From: Papilionanthe hookeriana x Papilionanthe teres
Lineage: Eukaryota; Streptophyta; Magnoliopsida; Asparagales; Orchidaceae
Assembly: GCA_022702705.1 (NCBI GenBank)
Contig: CM040439.1
Coordinates: 27,246,345 to 27,310,344, forward strand
DNA: 64,000 nt
Reading direction: 5' to 3'
Below the pieces are notes generated by a model. That model searched no databases and had not been told where the DNA came from. It saw only the letters and a program-made list of their open reading frames with translations. Positions 23,488 through 34,438 of the stretch are shown in pieces (the stretch's first letter is position 1; every line of letters starts with the position of its first letter). The position numbers and the translations under genes were made by a program.

Positions 23488-23997
23488 CTAAGCTTTGATG
23501 GCATATTTCCTCAGCGGAAAATACATCTCCTTTTTCTTCTGCCGCTCAGTCTTCAGTGACGCCTGTTCAACAACACAAAAAACAAGTTAGAAAAATCATA
23601 ATTTGGTAGCACATACAATTCTAACATCTAAACATTAATTTTTACATTTATATCATTCAATCTTTTACATTGTATATATATATATATATATAGATGTAAA
23701 ATATTCTGATCAGTTCAACCGGTTCGACATTGAACAGGCCGGTGTAACTAATGAAACTTTTGTTCTTCTGATTTAACATCTGGTTCAACCCTGATCGAAC
23801 TAATGAATCTTGAAACTTTCCTTCTTCCGGTTTGATGTCCGATCCAGTTTTCAGAATATTGGTAAAAGCATACATACCACCCAATTCCTACATACATATC
23901 TAACAACTATACTTTTTAACATTTATGTCATCTAAGTTTTTAGTATCACATTAACAAGGGCACTATTGACATTCAAATAGTGAAATATACATTTTAA

Positions 23998-24047
<50 letters not shown>

Positions 24048-26903
24048 TAAAAAAATGAAGTTTAGGGGTTAAATATGTAAAAACATAGGAATTGAGTTGT
24101 ACGAAGAATCTTCATAAAAGGTTTATAAGTAACTGAATGTATGTTATTTAATGGAGGATCTATCGTGGTGGGAAAATTATTCCACACAGATAATGTATGC
24201 AGCGCTGAGTACGGAATCCACTAATAACCAATAAATAACCAGCGAATGACTCATAATAACTCTGTTAATAACATTAAAATGGGACTAGGGGGTCATTGGC
24301 ATGTTATTAGGAAGTTATTGTAGCGTTATTTGAGCAATAACATCCCGATAACCTCACAAAATCCCGAATAAAAGATAAAAAATACAAAAGTGAAACCGCA
24401 AAGGTATTGGAACGTTACTAGGAGGTTATTCGCCGGTTATTCGAAATAATATCGCAATAAGCTCCAAATAACCTCCCGATAATACACTATCTTGAAAGTT
24501 ATTCGCTGGTTATTCAGTGGTTATTAGCGGATTCCGTACACAGCGCTGCGTACGTTATCCGTACAGAATAATTTTCCCTCATGGTGAGGCACATCTCAAC
24601 TGTTTACAAAATAAGAAAAACTTCTATGGCAAATGAAAATAAAACATATACAGTTAAACCTGGGTTGTCAAAAAGAAACTGTGCAAGAACGGGTTTTGTG
24701 TACATAAAATTTGCTACAAGATGGATGCAGTGCATGGCTAATTGAACACTAATCTCAAAACAAATTTGGAGGCTATAAAGCCCACTTTAACTAGATCAAA
24801 TCAAAAAGGGGCATTTACATCACAGCAGTCAATTCCTATGTATAAAATTCAAGCACGGAATAACAATTAAGGTGATCAACCAATGCACATCAAACTAAAA
24901 GATGGCATTCTAAACAATGGAGCAAATAAAAAAGGAGAAAATTAATTCTCCACATTGATATAGAGGAATATCAATACGCAACTCCTAGAAGAACAAAACA
25001 TCTTTTCAAAAATTAGTACAAATATTTCGAATTCATATCTCATTTTCTTATATCAAATGATTTTTTATTTTTCAAGACGAATTTTTCATTTTCTTATCAT
25101 TTAACTATATAAAATGCTTAAATCAAAATCACTTGTCCGCTTTCTTAACAATTGACCAACTAGTTAACCGCTCAAACTCATTGAATTGAGCTTAAACTCA
25201 AACTCAAACTCAAACTCATCAATCAATCTCAAACTCGAGCTCGAGCTAAAGATCTGGAATAATAGTAAATTTGCTAGTCAAAGAAGATAACATTTTTATT
25301 AGGCCTGTCGAAAGAAGAAAACACCTATATTAGGCCATGAGGGATTACTGCTTAAAGAGTAAGTTCCTTACCCAAAACTTTAGAAGACACACCAAGCAAC
25401 AAAAAGTAAATATTTCTAAGAATGTTAATGCACCATTGCATAATTAGGACATCAAAAGCATCCTAATATAGATTACAAAAGGGAAAACTTAATTCCAAGG
25501 TTCTTAAATATCGGAGTTGACATTGAATCCGAAGAATAAAAGATTCAAAGTTCAACAATTCAACCCTCAGAGGTTGAATCAAATAACAAAATAAATATTA
25601 AATTTTTTTAATATGATTTAAATGATGCACTAATGATTGCTTCACCAATTCAATATACAACATTTTAAATTCAAAACATTCAATATTTTAATCTTTTGAA
25701 CATTAAACTAAAATAATATTTTGGAACATCTCTCTAATTTCGTATAAACCTTTTATTTCTAACCGTCCAATGCAAATAAAATGCCAAAATTTTATGAGAA
25801 CTAGTCGGTTCATTATACATTGGACCAATAAAACGGTTTGGTCGCAGGCTCAAGACAACCAAAACAGATTTGAACTGATTGATCCAACAAAGAGGATGGG
25901 TTCACAATTGAACAGTTAGAACCAGCCAATTCAATCTCCTTTTTAAAGCCAAGCTTAGTTCACAAAGGAACAGGATATAAGTAAGCACACAAAAATATGG
26001 TTCACAATCATGTGAAAAGAAGTTAATACAGCAAGCAATTTGATTACAGAGTTAAATCCTTTTTCAATAAAAACTTGCATTTTAGAGAGTGGAAACTCAT
26101 AGTTCTAGTTTAACTAGTTTAAGAAATAGATTAATAAGAAAGCAATAGAAATTACTATGTAGAAAGCATCAAACTTAAGACGTTAAGCTAAAACATGTCA
26201 GCAACCATTGTAAGAAATAAATTAACACTGTATCCATGGTTCCGGAGCAAAAAATCAATCATTGAGATTAGCCTGCAGCATTTGCAGGTTTGTTATTCCA
26301 TTGTGACGACGTGCTTGATCTAAACGCCCTACAGACACAAACAACGCCCTTCTACCAATAGCACTTTCATGGATCCCCAAGCACAACAAACGCCCCAAAT
26401 ATACCCGAAAGTAAATTGACAGAAATTTGAAGTGGACGAATCTAACCTGACGCTTGGTAAGCTTACGCCTTATCGCGCGGGTTTTCTTCGGCCTGAGATC
26501 AAGCGGGATGAATTTCTTCTTTCTGTAAGCCTCCCTCAGCGCCGCCTTCTGCTTCTGGGATATCACCGTCAGCACTTGCGCAATCGAAAGCCTCACCACC
26601 TTGCTGTGAAAATTCCACAACAGATGATATTATTGAGTTAGCGCGAAAAAAATAATAAGGAACACGCATTGAGGATGCAGTATATACATCTTTGAGAGCT
26701 TGTTTGGAGCTCCACCGGTGACCTTCGCGACACGAAGAAGAGCGAGCTCTGCCTTCAGATCATTGAGCTGGTTCAGAAGCTCCGTCTTCGACTTCTGTCG
26801 AAGTTCGTGAACCTTAATCCTGGCTATAAGAACAAATCTTTGCGTGAGTTGAAATCTGCAGTAACTGGAGATAATATTGAAACATCGTCGAGATCTTACC
26901 CAT
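23488..26903 (-). CDS. RPL35: 60S ribosomal protein L35 (uL29), 4 exons, complete
   Basis: uL29 family member of the cytosolic large ribosomal subunit, located at the exit of the peptide tunnel. Minus-strand exons: 26,903-26,900 (only ATGG), 26,823-26,688, 26,603-26,447 and 23,562-23,488. All introns are GT...AG and phases fit, giving 372 nt and 123 residues, the usual family length. Visible segments include ARIKVHELRQKSKTELL, KVVRLSIAQVLTVISQKQ, LDLRPKKTRAIRRKLTK and the C-terminus MYFPLRKYAIKA. A four-base first exon is known for this family. The third intron (26,446-23,563) is 2,884 bp, unusually large for a highly expressed ribosomal protein gene, and contains family A and C MITEs. The open frame at 26,255-26,620 is exon 3 read into this intron. 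Confidence 0.96.
23603..23700 (+). repeat. Family A MITE fragment in RPL35 intron 3, with (TA)n
   Basis: CACATACAATTCTAACATC and TTTACATTTATATCATTC belong to a family A left half. It runs into a short (TA)n near 23,672-23,690. It lies only about 40 bp inside the intron from exon 4. Confidence 0.5.
23866..24112 (+). repeat. Family A MITE in RPL35 intron 3
   Basis: Complete copy with GCATACATACCACCC at the left and GGAATTGAGTTGTACG at the right. Its centre has been expanded by a (TA)n tract at about 23,999-24,043. Confidence 0.7.
24170..24578. repeat. Family C fold-back MITE in RPL35 intron 3
   Basis: About 409 bp with inverted ends of about 60 bp. The left reads GGGAAAATTATTCC...GCAGCGCTGAGTACGGAATCC...CTAATAACCA; the right end reads as the complement of GGGAAAATTATTCTG...GCAGCGCTGTGTACGGAATCC...CTAATAACCA. 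Flanking TCGTGGT (left) and TCATGGT (right) could be a worn target duplication of the length used by Mutator-like or hAT elements. No coding capacity. Confidence 0.75.
24579..26446 (-). other. Rest of RPL35 intron 3, little recognised
   Basis: AT-rich intron sequence. A family A left-end scrap (GGGGCATTTACATCACAGC...CAATTCCTATGTATA) lies at 24,807-24,845, and an ACTCAAACTCAA microsatellite-like run at about 25,193-25,225. No exon or RNA gene seen. Confidence 0.4.
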
Positions 26904-27040
26904 TGCTCCGCCGCTCCTGTGGATGAGACGAGAAACCCTAGACGTCGGCTGTTTGATATTTATATAATAAACTTGCACCCTAACCCTAATTTGAAGTGGG
27001 CTGCAGCAGGCTTTCCCTAATGGGCCTGACAAATCTGCTT
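26904..27040 (-). promoter_or_regulatory. RPL35 core promoter with telo-box and site II motifs
   Basis: On the plus strand AAACCCTA (telo-box) lies at 26,933-26,940 and CCCTAACCCTAA at 26,978-26,989. TGGGCT (26,997-27,002) and TGGGCC (27,021-27,026) are site II elements. A TATA-like TTATTATATAAATATC (minus) is at about 26,954-26,970. Telo-box plus site II is the usual pair in plant translation-machinery promoters, active in dividing cells, and it supports transcription of RPL35 from here. Confidence 0.75.
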
Positions 27041-27865
27041 TTATTTTTGCAGGATAAAGGTCAGCCCATATATTAATGTAAAAGGGCACTTTTACATGCG
27101 TACATGAGCCGAACAATAACAAATAGAATTTATGTTCGCGCTCAGTTCGATTGGAATTTAATTTGTTTGAAATAAACTAGTATTTGAAATCATTCTTGAA
27201 GTCACTATTTATGTTCGCTTCTTAACTAACGAGCCGAACACGAGTTATTCTCGAACGACGAGCCAATTTGAAAACCTTAATATTAATATATTATATTAAT
27301 ATATTATATTAATTATATAACTTATATTATATAAATAAATAATATCTATATTAATATATTACTAATATAGTATATTAATATATTATTATTATTAATTTAT
27401 TATATATTATAATTTATAAAATTAAATTTTTTTTAATATCATACATTTTTTTATATAAATATTTTAAATTATTTTATATTTCGAACAATAATGATTCAAA
27501 TACGGACAAACGCATCAATGTTCGTGTTTGTTTCGTTTAACTTACCGAACGAAAAAAATTTATTTGTGTTCGTTTCGTTTATTTATCGTACAAATCGAAC
27601 ACAAACTCCTTAATGAACCGAACACGAACTGTTAGCGAACAACGAACTTTTTTGACAGCCTATGCATAACACCCAATTCCTATGTCTTTACATCTCTAAC
27701 ACCTAAATATCTTTTTTTTACACTTATGCCATCAAATCATTCACATTGCATAAAGAATATCACTCTCATCGTGTATAAATAAAGTGACCTGTATGTAAAA
27801 ATTGAAATTCAAGTGGTAGATGTGTAAATACATAACAATTGAATGATGAGTATGTAAAAATTCTT
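27041..27865 (+). repeat. Family A MITE split by family B
   Basis: The left tip (GGGCACTTTTACATGCGTAC, 27,087-27,106) is separated from the rest (ATGCATAACACCCAATTCC onward, 27,663) by a family B insert. The right end is AAATACATAACAATTGAATG near 27,828-27,847. Eight-base flanks of the insert, ATGCGTAC and ATGCATAA, agree in six positions. Confidence 0.65.
27107..27662 (+). repeat. Family B element nested in family A
   Basis: Opens ATGAGCCGAACAATAAC. A first GAACACGAGTTATTCTCG block is followed by a long AT-rich middle (27,285-27,480), then a second GTTCGTGTTTG...GCGAACAACGAAC block ending TTTTTTGACAGCC. This two-block layout is the full-length form of family B. Confidence 0.65.
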
Positions 27866-27925
27866 ATTTAATTATATGGAAGAGAGATCGTCGATCAATT
27901 ATGTATCAATAAGTTAAATAAGACA

Positions 27926-28058
27926 TATTTACATGCATACCCCTCAAATCTTATTTATTTACATATCGAAGGCCAGAACTTTTGTATTTATTTATATTTT
28001 TAGGAATATTTACATGTATATCACTCAAATCTTATTTATTTACATATCTAACACCTAA
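27926..28058 (+). repeat. Two family A left ends in tandem
   Basis: ATTTACATGCATACCCCTC...TTTACATATCG and ATTTACATGTATATCACTC...TTTACATATCTAACACC occur 80 bp apart. The second is cut off where the small copia LTR begins at about 28,059. Confidence 0.6.
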
Positions 28059-28150
28059 AGAAAAACAATCTTATTGCAAATGTTTTTATTTTGATATCTA
28101 TATCTTTACACTGTAAAGTTGAATGTAAAGACATAAAGGCTGATCAATGT

Positions 28151-28411
28151 CTAATGATCTATGTCAAATGCTCTGAGCAAGATGATGTCAGCAATAACCG
28201 TGGCAAGAGCACGATATTCTGTTTCATGTGAGAACCTATCAATTGTCAATTGTTTTTTCACTGTCCAGGAATTATGTGTATCTCTTATGAAATAACACTC
28301 CGATGATAGGTTTCCGGTTAGACTGATTCTGACCCAATACACATCAGTGTGTGTGTTCAGTTGGAGATTCTCAGGGTTGATTTTCAAATCAAAGTGACTA
28401 GTGTCCTTCAA
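28151..28411 (-). pseudogene. Copia RNase H fragment
   Basis: An 86-codon frame containing SSECYFIRDTHNSWTVKKQ and SHETEYRALATVIAD. These correspond to the conserved SW-AKKQ and AEYRA steps of Ty1/copia RNase H. The aspartate expected in the first strand is kept as TDVYW. The frame ends within the 3' LTR. Confidence 0.8.
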
Positions 28412-28429
28412 GTAGCGAAGAAGAAGAGT

Positions 28430-28930
28430 AAGTTGAGTTTAGTGTGTTGTGGAGGGCATATGCATATGTTGGCAGAGACGATTAACTTCATATGTAATGT
28501 CAGGTTGGGTGATTGTATGAGACCGAGGAAATCCTTTTTGTTTATGATATAAGGTTAGGTTGTGAAATGTTGGACTACATTTGTCGTGCCTGGACCAAGC
28601 CATTGGCATCGGTGTGCTGAATGGATGTCAATTTTGCATGCGGTCAATATAGAGAAGTTGTATGACATACATTCTTAGCATAGAAAAAAGTTTTGAACAT
28701 AGTGTTGAAGATCTATGCCAAACAGTAGTCAATCAGGCCTCTTTTTTTTTTATATATATATAAGTTATAAGCAAGTCACTCAGTGAGTTGTGAGATGCAC
28801 TGGGCGTTGTTATCGATAATGACAATGCCATCCACATGGCTGAGATGAAGATACAATCATTGTATTGATTGTAGACGAGCATGAAATGGTCGGCATTGCT
28901 GATCTGAAATCTTCTTGGGCTGGAATATGT
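28430..28930 (-). pseudogene. Copia reverse transcriptase remnants
   Basis: Frame-broken minus-strand text includes PDITYEVNRLCQHMHMPS (about 28,435-28,490), the copia RT/RNase H connection. Further upstream is a YLHLSHVDGIVIIDN-like segment (about 28,810-28,855), a worn form of the catalytic YVDD region of RT. Stops and indels occur throughout. Confidence 0.65.
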
Positions 28931-29325
28931 TGAAAATATTGTAAATCATTGGTGTGGGGCTAGTTTGAGGTGTACAATGATTTCTTAAGTAGGCATACGT
29001 GGTGGGGAAATTATGAATCATGGAAACATTGTGGTTGTCGCATGTAGACTATATCATTGAGCATGCCATGAAGAAAGTAATTGGATATGTCAAACTGAAG
29101 TATTGAACAATTGTGAGAATGTGAATTGTAAAGAAAATGTAAATTTTAGACAACTTGGTTTCAAGACTTGAGCTGGGAAGGTGTGTTGAGGGTTAGGGTA
29201 GATAATTTAAGATTTAAATTCATCGATCATTGAGGGAGCAGGGAGAGAAACACATATGCGAGTAAGAAATCTTACTAGGAATATGTCAGAGAGCTCTGAT
29301 GCTTCTTCTCAAGAAGTTGAGGTGC
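28931..29325 (-). other. Residual interior of the deleted copia
   Basis: Between the RT remnant and the primer site. No open frame; presumably untranslated leader or deleted gag-pol junction. Confidence 0.4.
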
Positions 29326-29486
29326 GCTCTGATACCAAGATAGATGAAACAGGAAGAAGAAATGATATCTAAAGAGAAGCAACCCTACTGTAAAATGCTT
29401 GTATTTTAGTATCTTGTATTTTAGTATCTATATTGTTACACAGTAAAATTGAATATATAGACATAAAGGCTATTTTGTGTCTAACA

Positions 29487-29729
29487 GTTTTGAACATCAG
29501 TAGTGGATCCTATGTTGGGACTTGGGACAATTATAAATTTAATGTCGAGACGGAGTCATAAATTTTATATAATCGGTGTATGATTTATTAATTTTAAAAG
29601 CACATAATATATTTATAAAAAAATAATTATAGTTGAGTGGCACTAAATAAGTTATTTCCTTAACAATAATAATAATAAATTTTAAATATTATATTCTCAA
29701 AAGTATAGAAAACAAGTAATTTTTCTTTA
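29487..29729. other. Short unassigned spacer
   Basis: AT-rich, nothing recognised. Confidence 0.4.
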
Positions 29730-31588
29730 AGGGCCCGTTTGTTTCTGACTTTCTTTCGCGGCGCGGGACGTCGCAGCGGCTTCGTCCAAAGTATCGTCTT
29801 TTGGTTGCAGCGGCGCGATGAAAATCCCTTAAAAGCGGACGTAAAGTGAGCCGCGAAAATATCCCCACGACCCCGCTTTCGCCCACGGGTTTATCTCATC
29901 CTTACCCCGCTGCAATATCCCTCTTCCTTCTCTGCCCTAACCCTGCCCCCGCTGCTTATCTCAGGTATCTGAGGCATTTTCTTCTTCCCTAGCCACTCGA
30001 ATCGGCAGATCTCAGGTAAACCTGAGGCATTTTTTTACTACTTGCGGATGTTAGGGCATTTTCTTCTTCCCTCCATGCTTGTTTACGGGCTTCGTTCACC
30101 TCCCCTTCCCGTTTATGCTAGTTGCTTCCTTCTGTGGATTAACACATATTCTACGGTTTTACATTACGAATGTTTGGTTTTGTCATGAGTATCTAGATTT
30201 GGGGTTGTTATTCCTAGCTATATGCTTCTTACATTGAGCTTATGCTTCTTACAATGGCTATATGCTTGTTGAGATGGAAATGAAATGCAGTTCCTAGCTA
30301 ATGAGGTATTTTATTTTGTGATATACGAGCCATGTTCCATTTGAGTTTTCACAAAATCAATGGAAGTAGGAACGTTGTATGCATCTTTTGTGATATACTT
30401 GTTTATTGTTTTCATCAAAGCAACGAAAGTCATGCTTATTTTGTATTATGAGGTATCTTCCATTCTGATTTCTATGCATTAATGAAGAAAATGAGTTTCA
30501 TGGCATGCTTTGCATAGGTTCTTATAATTGAATAATCGTTAACTTGTTTGAGATGGCTTTTGCTTAGTTGTTGGTTAGATTGACATGATTTGTGTTCTTC
30601 AAAAAGGAAGTTTCATATTCAAATCTGAGCGAGGGAACCCAGTATGTTGCCCCCTCTCTTTTCTCCCACATATTACCTGCAAGATTGTACCCAAAATGTT
30701 TCAAAATTTCATGTAAGATAAGGTGGAAAAGAAGTAGTTGATAAGATGTTTTAAATGATTATTTGGCTTTTCTTTTAGCTTGTTGTTTGGGGTCATTGGG
30801 CTTCTTCTTTTAGCTTTGCTGCTGAAACTTTAGGCCTTTTTTGTTTTAATTTCTTGAGGTTTGAGTGACTCACTTTGATGCTTAAGCTTCTTTCATGAGA
30901 AGTCTGATTCAAGCATGCTGGGTTATTGTAATGAATCAGTTCCTATCTATTGAGCTTCAAATCAGAAAATTGGATTTCATTTTTGTTGCCTATGCTATTA
31001 GTGGTTATCATGCTTCATCACCATCTCATCCTTCGACAATAGAGTAGCTTGGATGGCCCCTGTGTCTGGCGACAACTGCTACTTCTATTCTCCTGATGGA
31101 GAATTGGTGGTTGGTTCCTCCCGTTGACTGGGAGCTTTCCCTTTGCTTTATATATGTTGGATTTGGTTTACGGAAACTTTGAGAGCTTTCCCTATGCTTT
31201 ACACATGCCTGCAACTTTTTCTATGCATTTTTGGATTTGATTGGAGTCTTCCTTCCTGGATGGTAACCACTGCAGCTTTGCTTCTTTTGCTATGCTGGCT
31301 TGGAAGTCTCGAGCAGGTCTTTAAACAACTTGGATTTGTATGGGTCTTTAAACAACTTGGAAGTTTGGAGAATGTTTTTTCTTGGAATTTTATGCAGTTT
31401 TATTGTAAATTTAAGTTATATTTATAGTTTTGGTTAAATATAAGTTATATTTATAGAAATTTATATTTTGGAGAAGGTTTTCTCTTACAAGTTTGGAGAA
31501 GGTGTTTTGCAGTTCGGGTTCTTGTGAGGTTTTTTGTGTTATGCATTGTGTGACTATTATTTCATGTAAAGCTATTCTAATTATATTT

Positions 31589-31750
31589 GCAAAATCTGGA
31601 GAGATTTGGGGTTTATTTGCAAAACCTGAGAGCTTTGCATGGTTTCTTTACAAAATTTGGAGAGATTTGAGGTTTATTTGCAAAACCTGAGAGCTTTGCA
31701 TGGTTTCTTTGTAAAATCTGGAAAGTGTTGGGGGGTTTATTTGCAATATA
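31589..31750 (+). repeat. 61-bp tandem repeat
   Basis: The unit GGTTTATTTGCAAAACCTG...GCATGGTTTCTTT occurs at about 31,609-31,669 and 31,670-31,730, with a worn third start. It sits inside the candidate family D element. The surrounding open frames (31,143-31,690) show no family motif. Confidence 0.6.
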
Positions 31751-32099
31751 TGGAAAGGTTTGGGTGATTTATTTGTAAGAATTTGGCATGTTCTCTTTCT
31801 TTTACTTTGCTTGTTTGGTGAAATCTTCTTTATTGCAGCGAAACTTGTTTGTTGTGCTTAATTTAATTGTGCATACTGGTGAAGTATTGTCTATTGCAGT
31901 GAGTGTTAAAGGTGAAATGCATGAACTGATTTGGCTCTCTACTATGGTTCTGGGTTCGACCCTTATAGTGGGCTTGGGTTCCCTGCTAGGATCTCGGTTT
32001 GGCCCTTATAGTGGTGTTTTATATGTAAATATTTTCAATGAAATTATGCAAGTCCTCACAAAATATGTACATAGAGGACTATGTCTATGTTGAAGGAAG

Positions 32100-32240
32100 T
32101 CATGTATGAATGAAAGCCTTGTACCTACCTCTTTAATCCTCTAATAAAATTTTCATCTTTCTTTCCCGTGGATGTAGGTCATATTGACCGAACCACGTTA
32201 AATAATGTGTTATTTTATATTTTTGCAAATCTTTGTTAAT
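32100..32240 (+). repeat. Copia LTR 3'-end scrap
   Basis: CCCGTGGATGTAGGTCA followed by TTGACCGAACCACGTTAAAT and a TTATTTTATATTT run is typical U5-region text of plant copia LTRs. No matching interior follows. Confidence 0.5.
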
Positions 32241-32668
32241 TTTATGTTTCAATTAGATGTGATGAACGTTTATAATCTGTTTCGAATGTTAGATGTTTTA
32301 TATTCTTTATTATTTTATCAAAATTTCAATAATTTAATTATGACACGTGTAAATATTTCGATTTGATAGTCAAAATAAAGATCATATGAATGATTTATTT
32401 ATATATATCAATATTTTTGATGGTTTGTATCATGCAAAATTATATTAACTCTTCTCGCTTGAAGTTCAAAGTAGTGATGCATGACAGCAAGATTTTTTTA
32501 ACAGTTTTACCAAACAGATGCAGATTGGTCATTTCTCCTGAAACAATCGCCCCATATTGTTCTCAAACAATTGCAACCAAACGTACAACAAATTTCCACG
32601 TATGCTTTCCAGCAGACAACTTCTGGCAAAGATCATTGCAGTTGCAAAACTGAAAAGTTGCAGCTAGG

Positions 32669-33320
32669 GGTGTAAAAGAACCGAACACGAAGGAACAAAG
32701 CTGGTGTTCGTGTTTGAAATGTTCGAACACATCACTGTTCGTGTTTGGTTCGTTTGCTTATCGAACGAACACGAACTTCCTGACGAACCAAACACGAACT
32801 ATTCGCGAACAACGAGCTTTTTGACGACTCTAGCTTTGATAGGATACTTCCTCAAAATGAAGCAAATTGATCAGGTATTCCGTACACATCAGGTAACCCA
32901 TACTTCCTCAAAATGAAATAAACCGAATAAGGCGTTTAAGGTTTTGATTAGGGTTTTATTTTAATATATAGTATAGTATATTAATTATAATATTATAATA
33001 TTTATATTAATATAATTAATACTATAATATTATTATTATTATTAATAATTTATCATATATTATAAATTTATAGAAGTTTACTTATTTAAAATATGACAAA
33101 TTTTTATAATATATGATTATTTTTAAAATATCATAAATTTTATATTTCGAACAATAACGAACCAAATACAAAAAAACACATCACTGTTCGTGTTTGGTTT
33201 GTTTAACGAAAAAAATTGTTCGTGTTCGTCTCGTTTGCTTATCAGACGAATCAAACACTAACATTTTGGCGAACAGAACACGAACTGTTCGCGAACAACG
33301 AGCTTTTTTGACCGCCTTAA
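32669..33320 (+). repeat. Family B element
   Basis: First block 32,669-32,831 (GGGGTGTAAAAGAACCGAAC ... CGAACAACGAGCTTTTTGAC), an AT-rich middle, and second block 33,115-33,320 ending GAGCTTTTTTGACCGCC. It interrupts family D text: TTGCAGCT stands before it and CTGCAGCT after it, a possible 8-bp target duplication with one mismatch. Confidence 0.65.
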
Positions 33321-33348
33321 CTGCAGCTGCGCCAAACAGACCCTTAGC

Positions 33349-33752
33349 GAGATTTACATAGTTAGTATTATGTTCTTATTTATTTACATATCTCGCACCT
33401 AAATTTTCATATTTACGTATTAACACTTTAGTACTAGAAGTGTAAATGAGCTAAACACGAGCGAGCCAGACTCAGTTCATGTTCGATTCGTTTATATTTT
33501 GAGCTAAAAAAGTGTGTTCGTGTTCGGTTCTTTCGCTTAGCGAGCCGAACACGAGTCGTTCACGAACAAAGAGTTATTTTGACAACCCTAATCACGTACT
33601 CATAAGATGTTAATGATCGGGGCAAGGTTTAAAAATTATTGTTTATATTAAAATATTATTTGAATCAAATATAATATTTTTTATTCTATTATCTAAATTA
33701 ATAATTTTAATTGATTATAAATCATTCTAGTCTTGTAGTTAATTAAAATTTT

Positions 33753-33811
<59 letters not shown>

Positions 33812-34118
33812 GATGAGTAATATTTTGAGTTAAAACGAGCCCAACCCGAAAGAACAAATCTTTGTTAGTAGTTGGCATGTTAACTTAGCGAACAAGCCGA
33901 ACACGAGCTTCTTAACGAGTCGAACACTAACTGCTATCGAACAACGAGCCGTCTATTTAGTACTTGAAACCTATGCATTAAAATGTGTATTTTACTTTGC
34001 AAATTGTGATGATAGTATTATTTTTATGTGATGTTCAGAATTTAAATGCTATATATGTAAATATGAAACTTTGGGCATAACACATGTATATACATAAGAT
34101 TTGTGTGCTATGCAGTGA
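33349..34118 (+). repeat. Family A MITE split by family B
   Basis: The left part 33,349-33,433 (GATTTACATAGTTAG...TTTACATATCTCGCACC) and the right part 33,954-34,118 (TGCATTAAAATGTGTATTTTAC...ATACATAAGATTTGTGTGC) together form one element. The break is flanked by TTTAGTACT on both sides. Confidence 0.75.
33434..33953 (+). repeat. Family B element nested in family A, with target duplication
   Basis: About 520 bp in the two-block form (first block ends GAGTTATTTTGACAACCCTAA, second ends GAACAACGAGCCGTCTA). Its AT-rich middle has grown a (TA)n tract (33,758-33,808). The direct flanks TTTAGTACT / TTTAGTACT give an 8-9 bp target duplication, fitting a hAT-type non-autonomous element. Confidence 0.8.
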
Positions 34119-34362
34119 AACGCCCATAGAAATAATAATATTTTTTTATTAAAATAATATCATTTTGATATTATTCTCATTAGTATGTTTTTTAATAATT
34201 TTATAATGTTTTTATAAAATATTTGTCATAAAATTATAACAGTAAGTTATGTAAAATATATGCCCCATACTTTGGATTTCATATAAACTTCAGTTAATTC
34301 GGAGCCATAGAAAATTAACATTTAGCAGTTCGTAGTTTGTGGTTGGCTGGAGCTTAACATTA

Positions 34363-34410
34363 GTCCCACATCGTTAATTCGATGTATTTATTGTCCTTCT
34401 CTTAATATAA
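34363..34410 (+). promoter_or_regulatory. U2 snRNA promoter: USE and TATA box
   Basis: The plant upstream sequence element GTCCCACATCG is at 34,363-34,373. A TATA element (TTAATATAAAAC) is at about 34,403-34,412, roughly 30 bp before the RNA start. This USE-TATA pair is the standard RNA polymerase II snRNA promoter in plants, so the gene is probably functional. Confidence 0.85.
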
Positions 34411-34438
34411 AACCTGTGAAGCAACGACAGAGGAGCTC

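Larger units (their letters stand above)
28059..29486 (-). mobile_element. Internally deleted Ty1/copia with about 140-bp LTRs
   Basis: Minus-strand layout: 5' LTR 29,486-29,345 (TGTTAGACAC...TTTCA), primer site TGGTATCAGAGC (29,337-29,326, complementary to initiator tRNA-Met), a shortened interior with RT and RNase H remnants, and the 3' LTR 28,156-28,059. The LTRs share GACATAAAGGC, TACACWGTAAA and GATATC/TAGTATC words. Gag, protease and integrase are missing, so the whole element is only about 1.43 kb. It looks like a TRIM-sized deletion derivative of a copia element. Confidence 0.7.
29730..33344. mobile_element. Candidate 3.6-kb TIR transposon (family D)
   Basis: Left end AGGGCCCGTTTGTT, right end complement of AGGGTCTGTTTGG. 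Ten of twelve terminal bases agree, and TA flanks both sides (29,728-29,729 and 33,345-33,346), as for a TA target duplication. A short relative with the same ends lies at 52,616-52,890. The interior has a GC-rich left part (29,750-29,960), a 61-bp tandem repeat, an LTR scrap and a nested family B element. No transposase frame was found, so it would be non-autonomous; the two ends could also be unrelated. Confidence 0.4.

Noticed and set aside
31143..32093. Series of plus-strand hydrophobic frames
   Set aside because: T-rich sequence with a 61-bp repeat; no family motif and no splice pattern that joins them.
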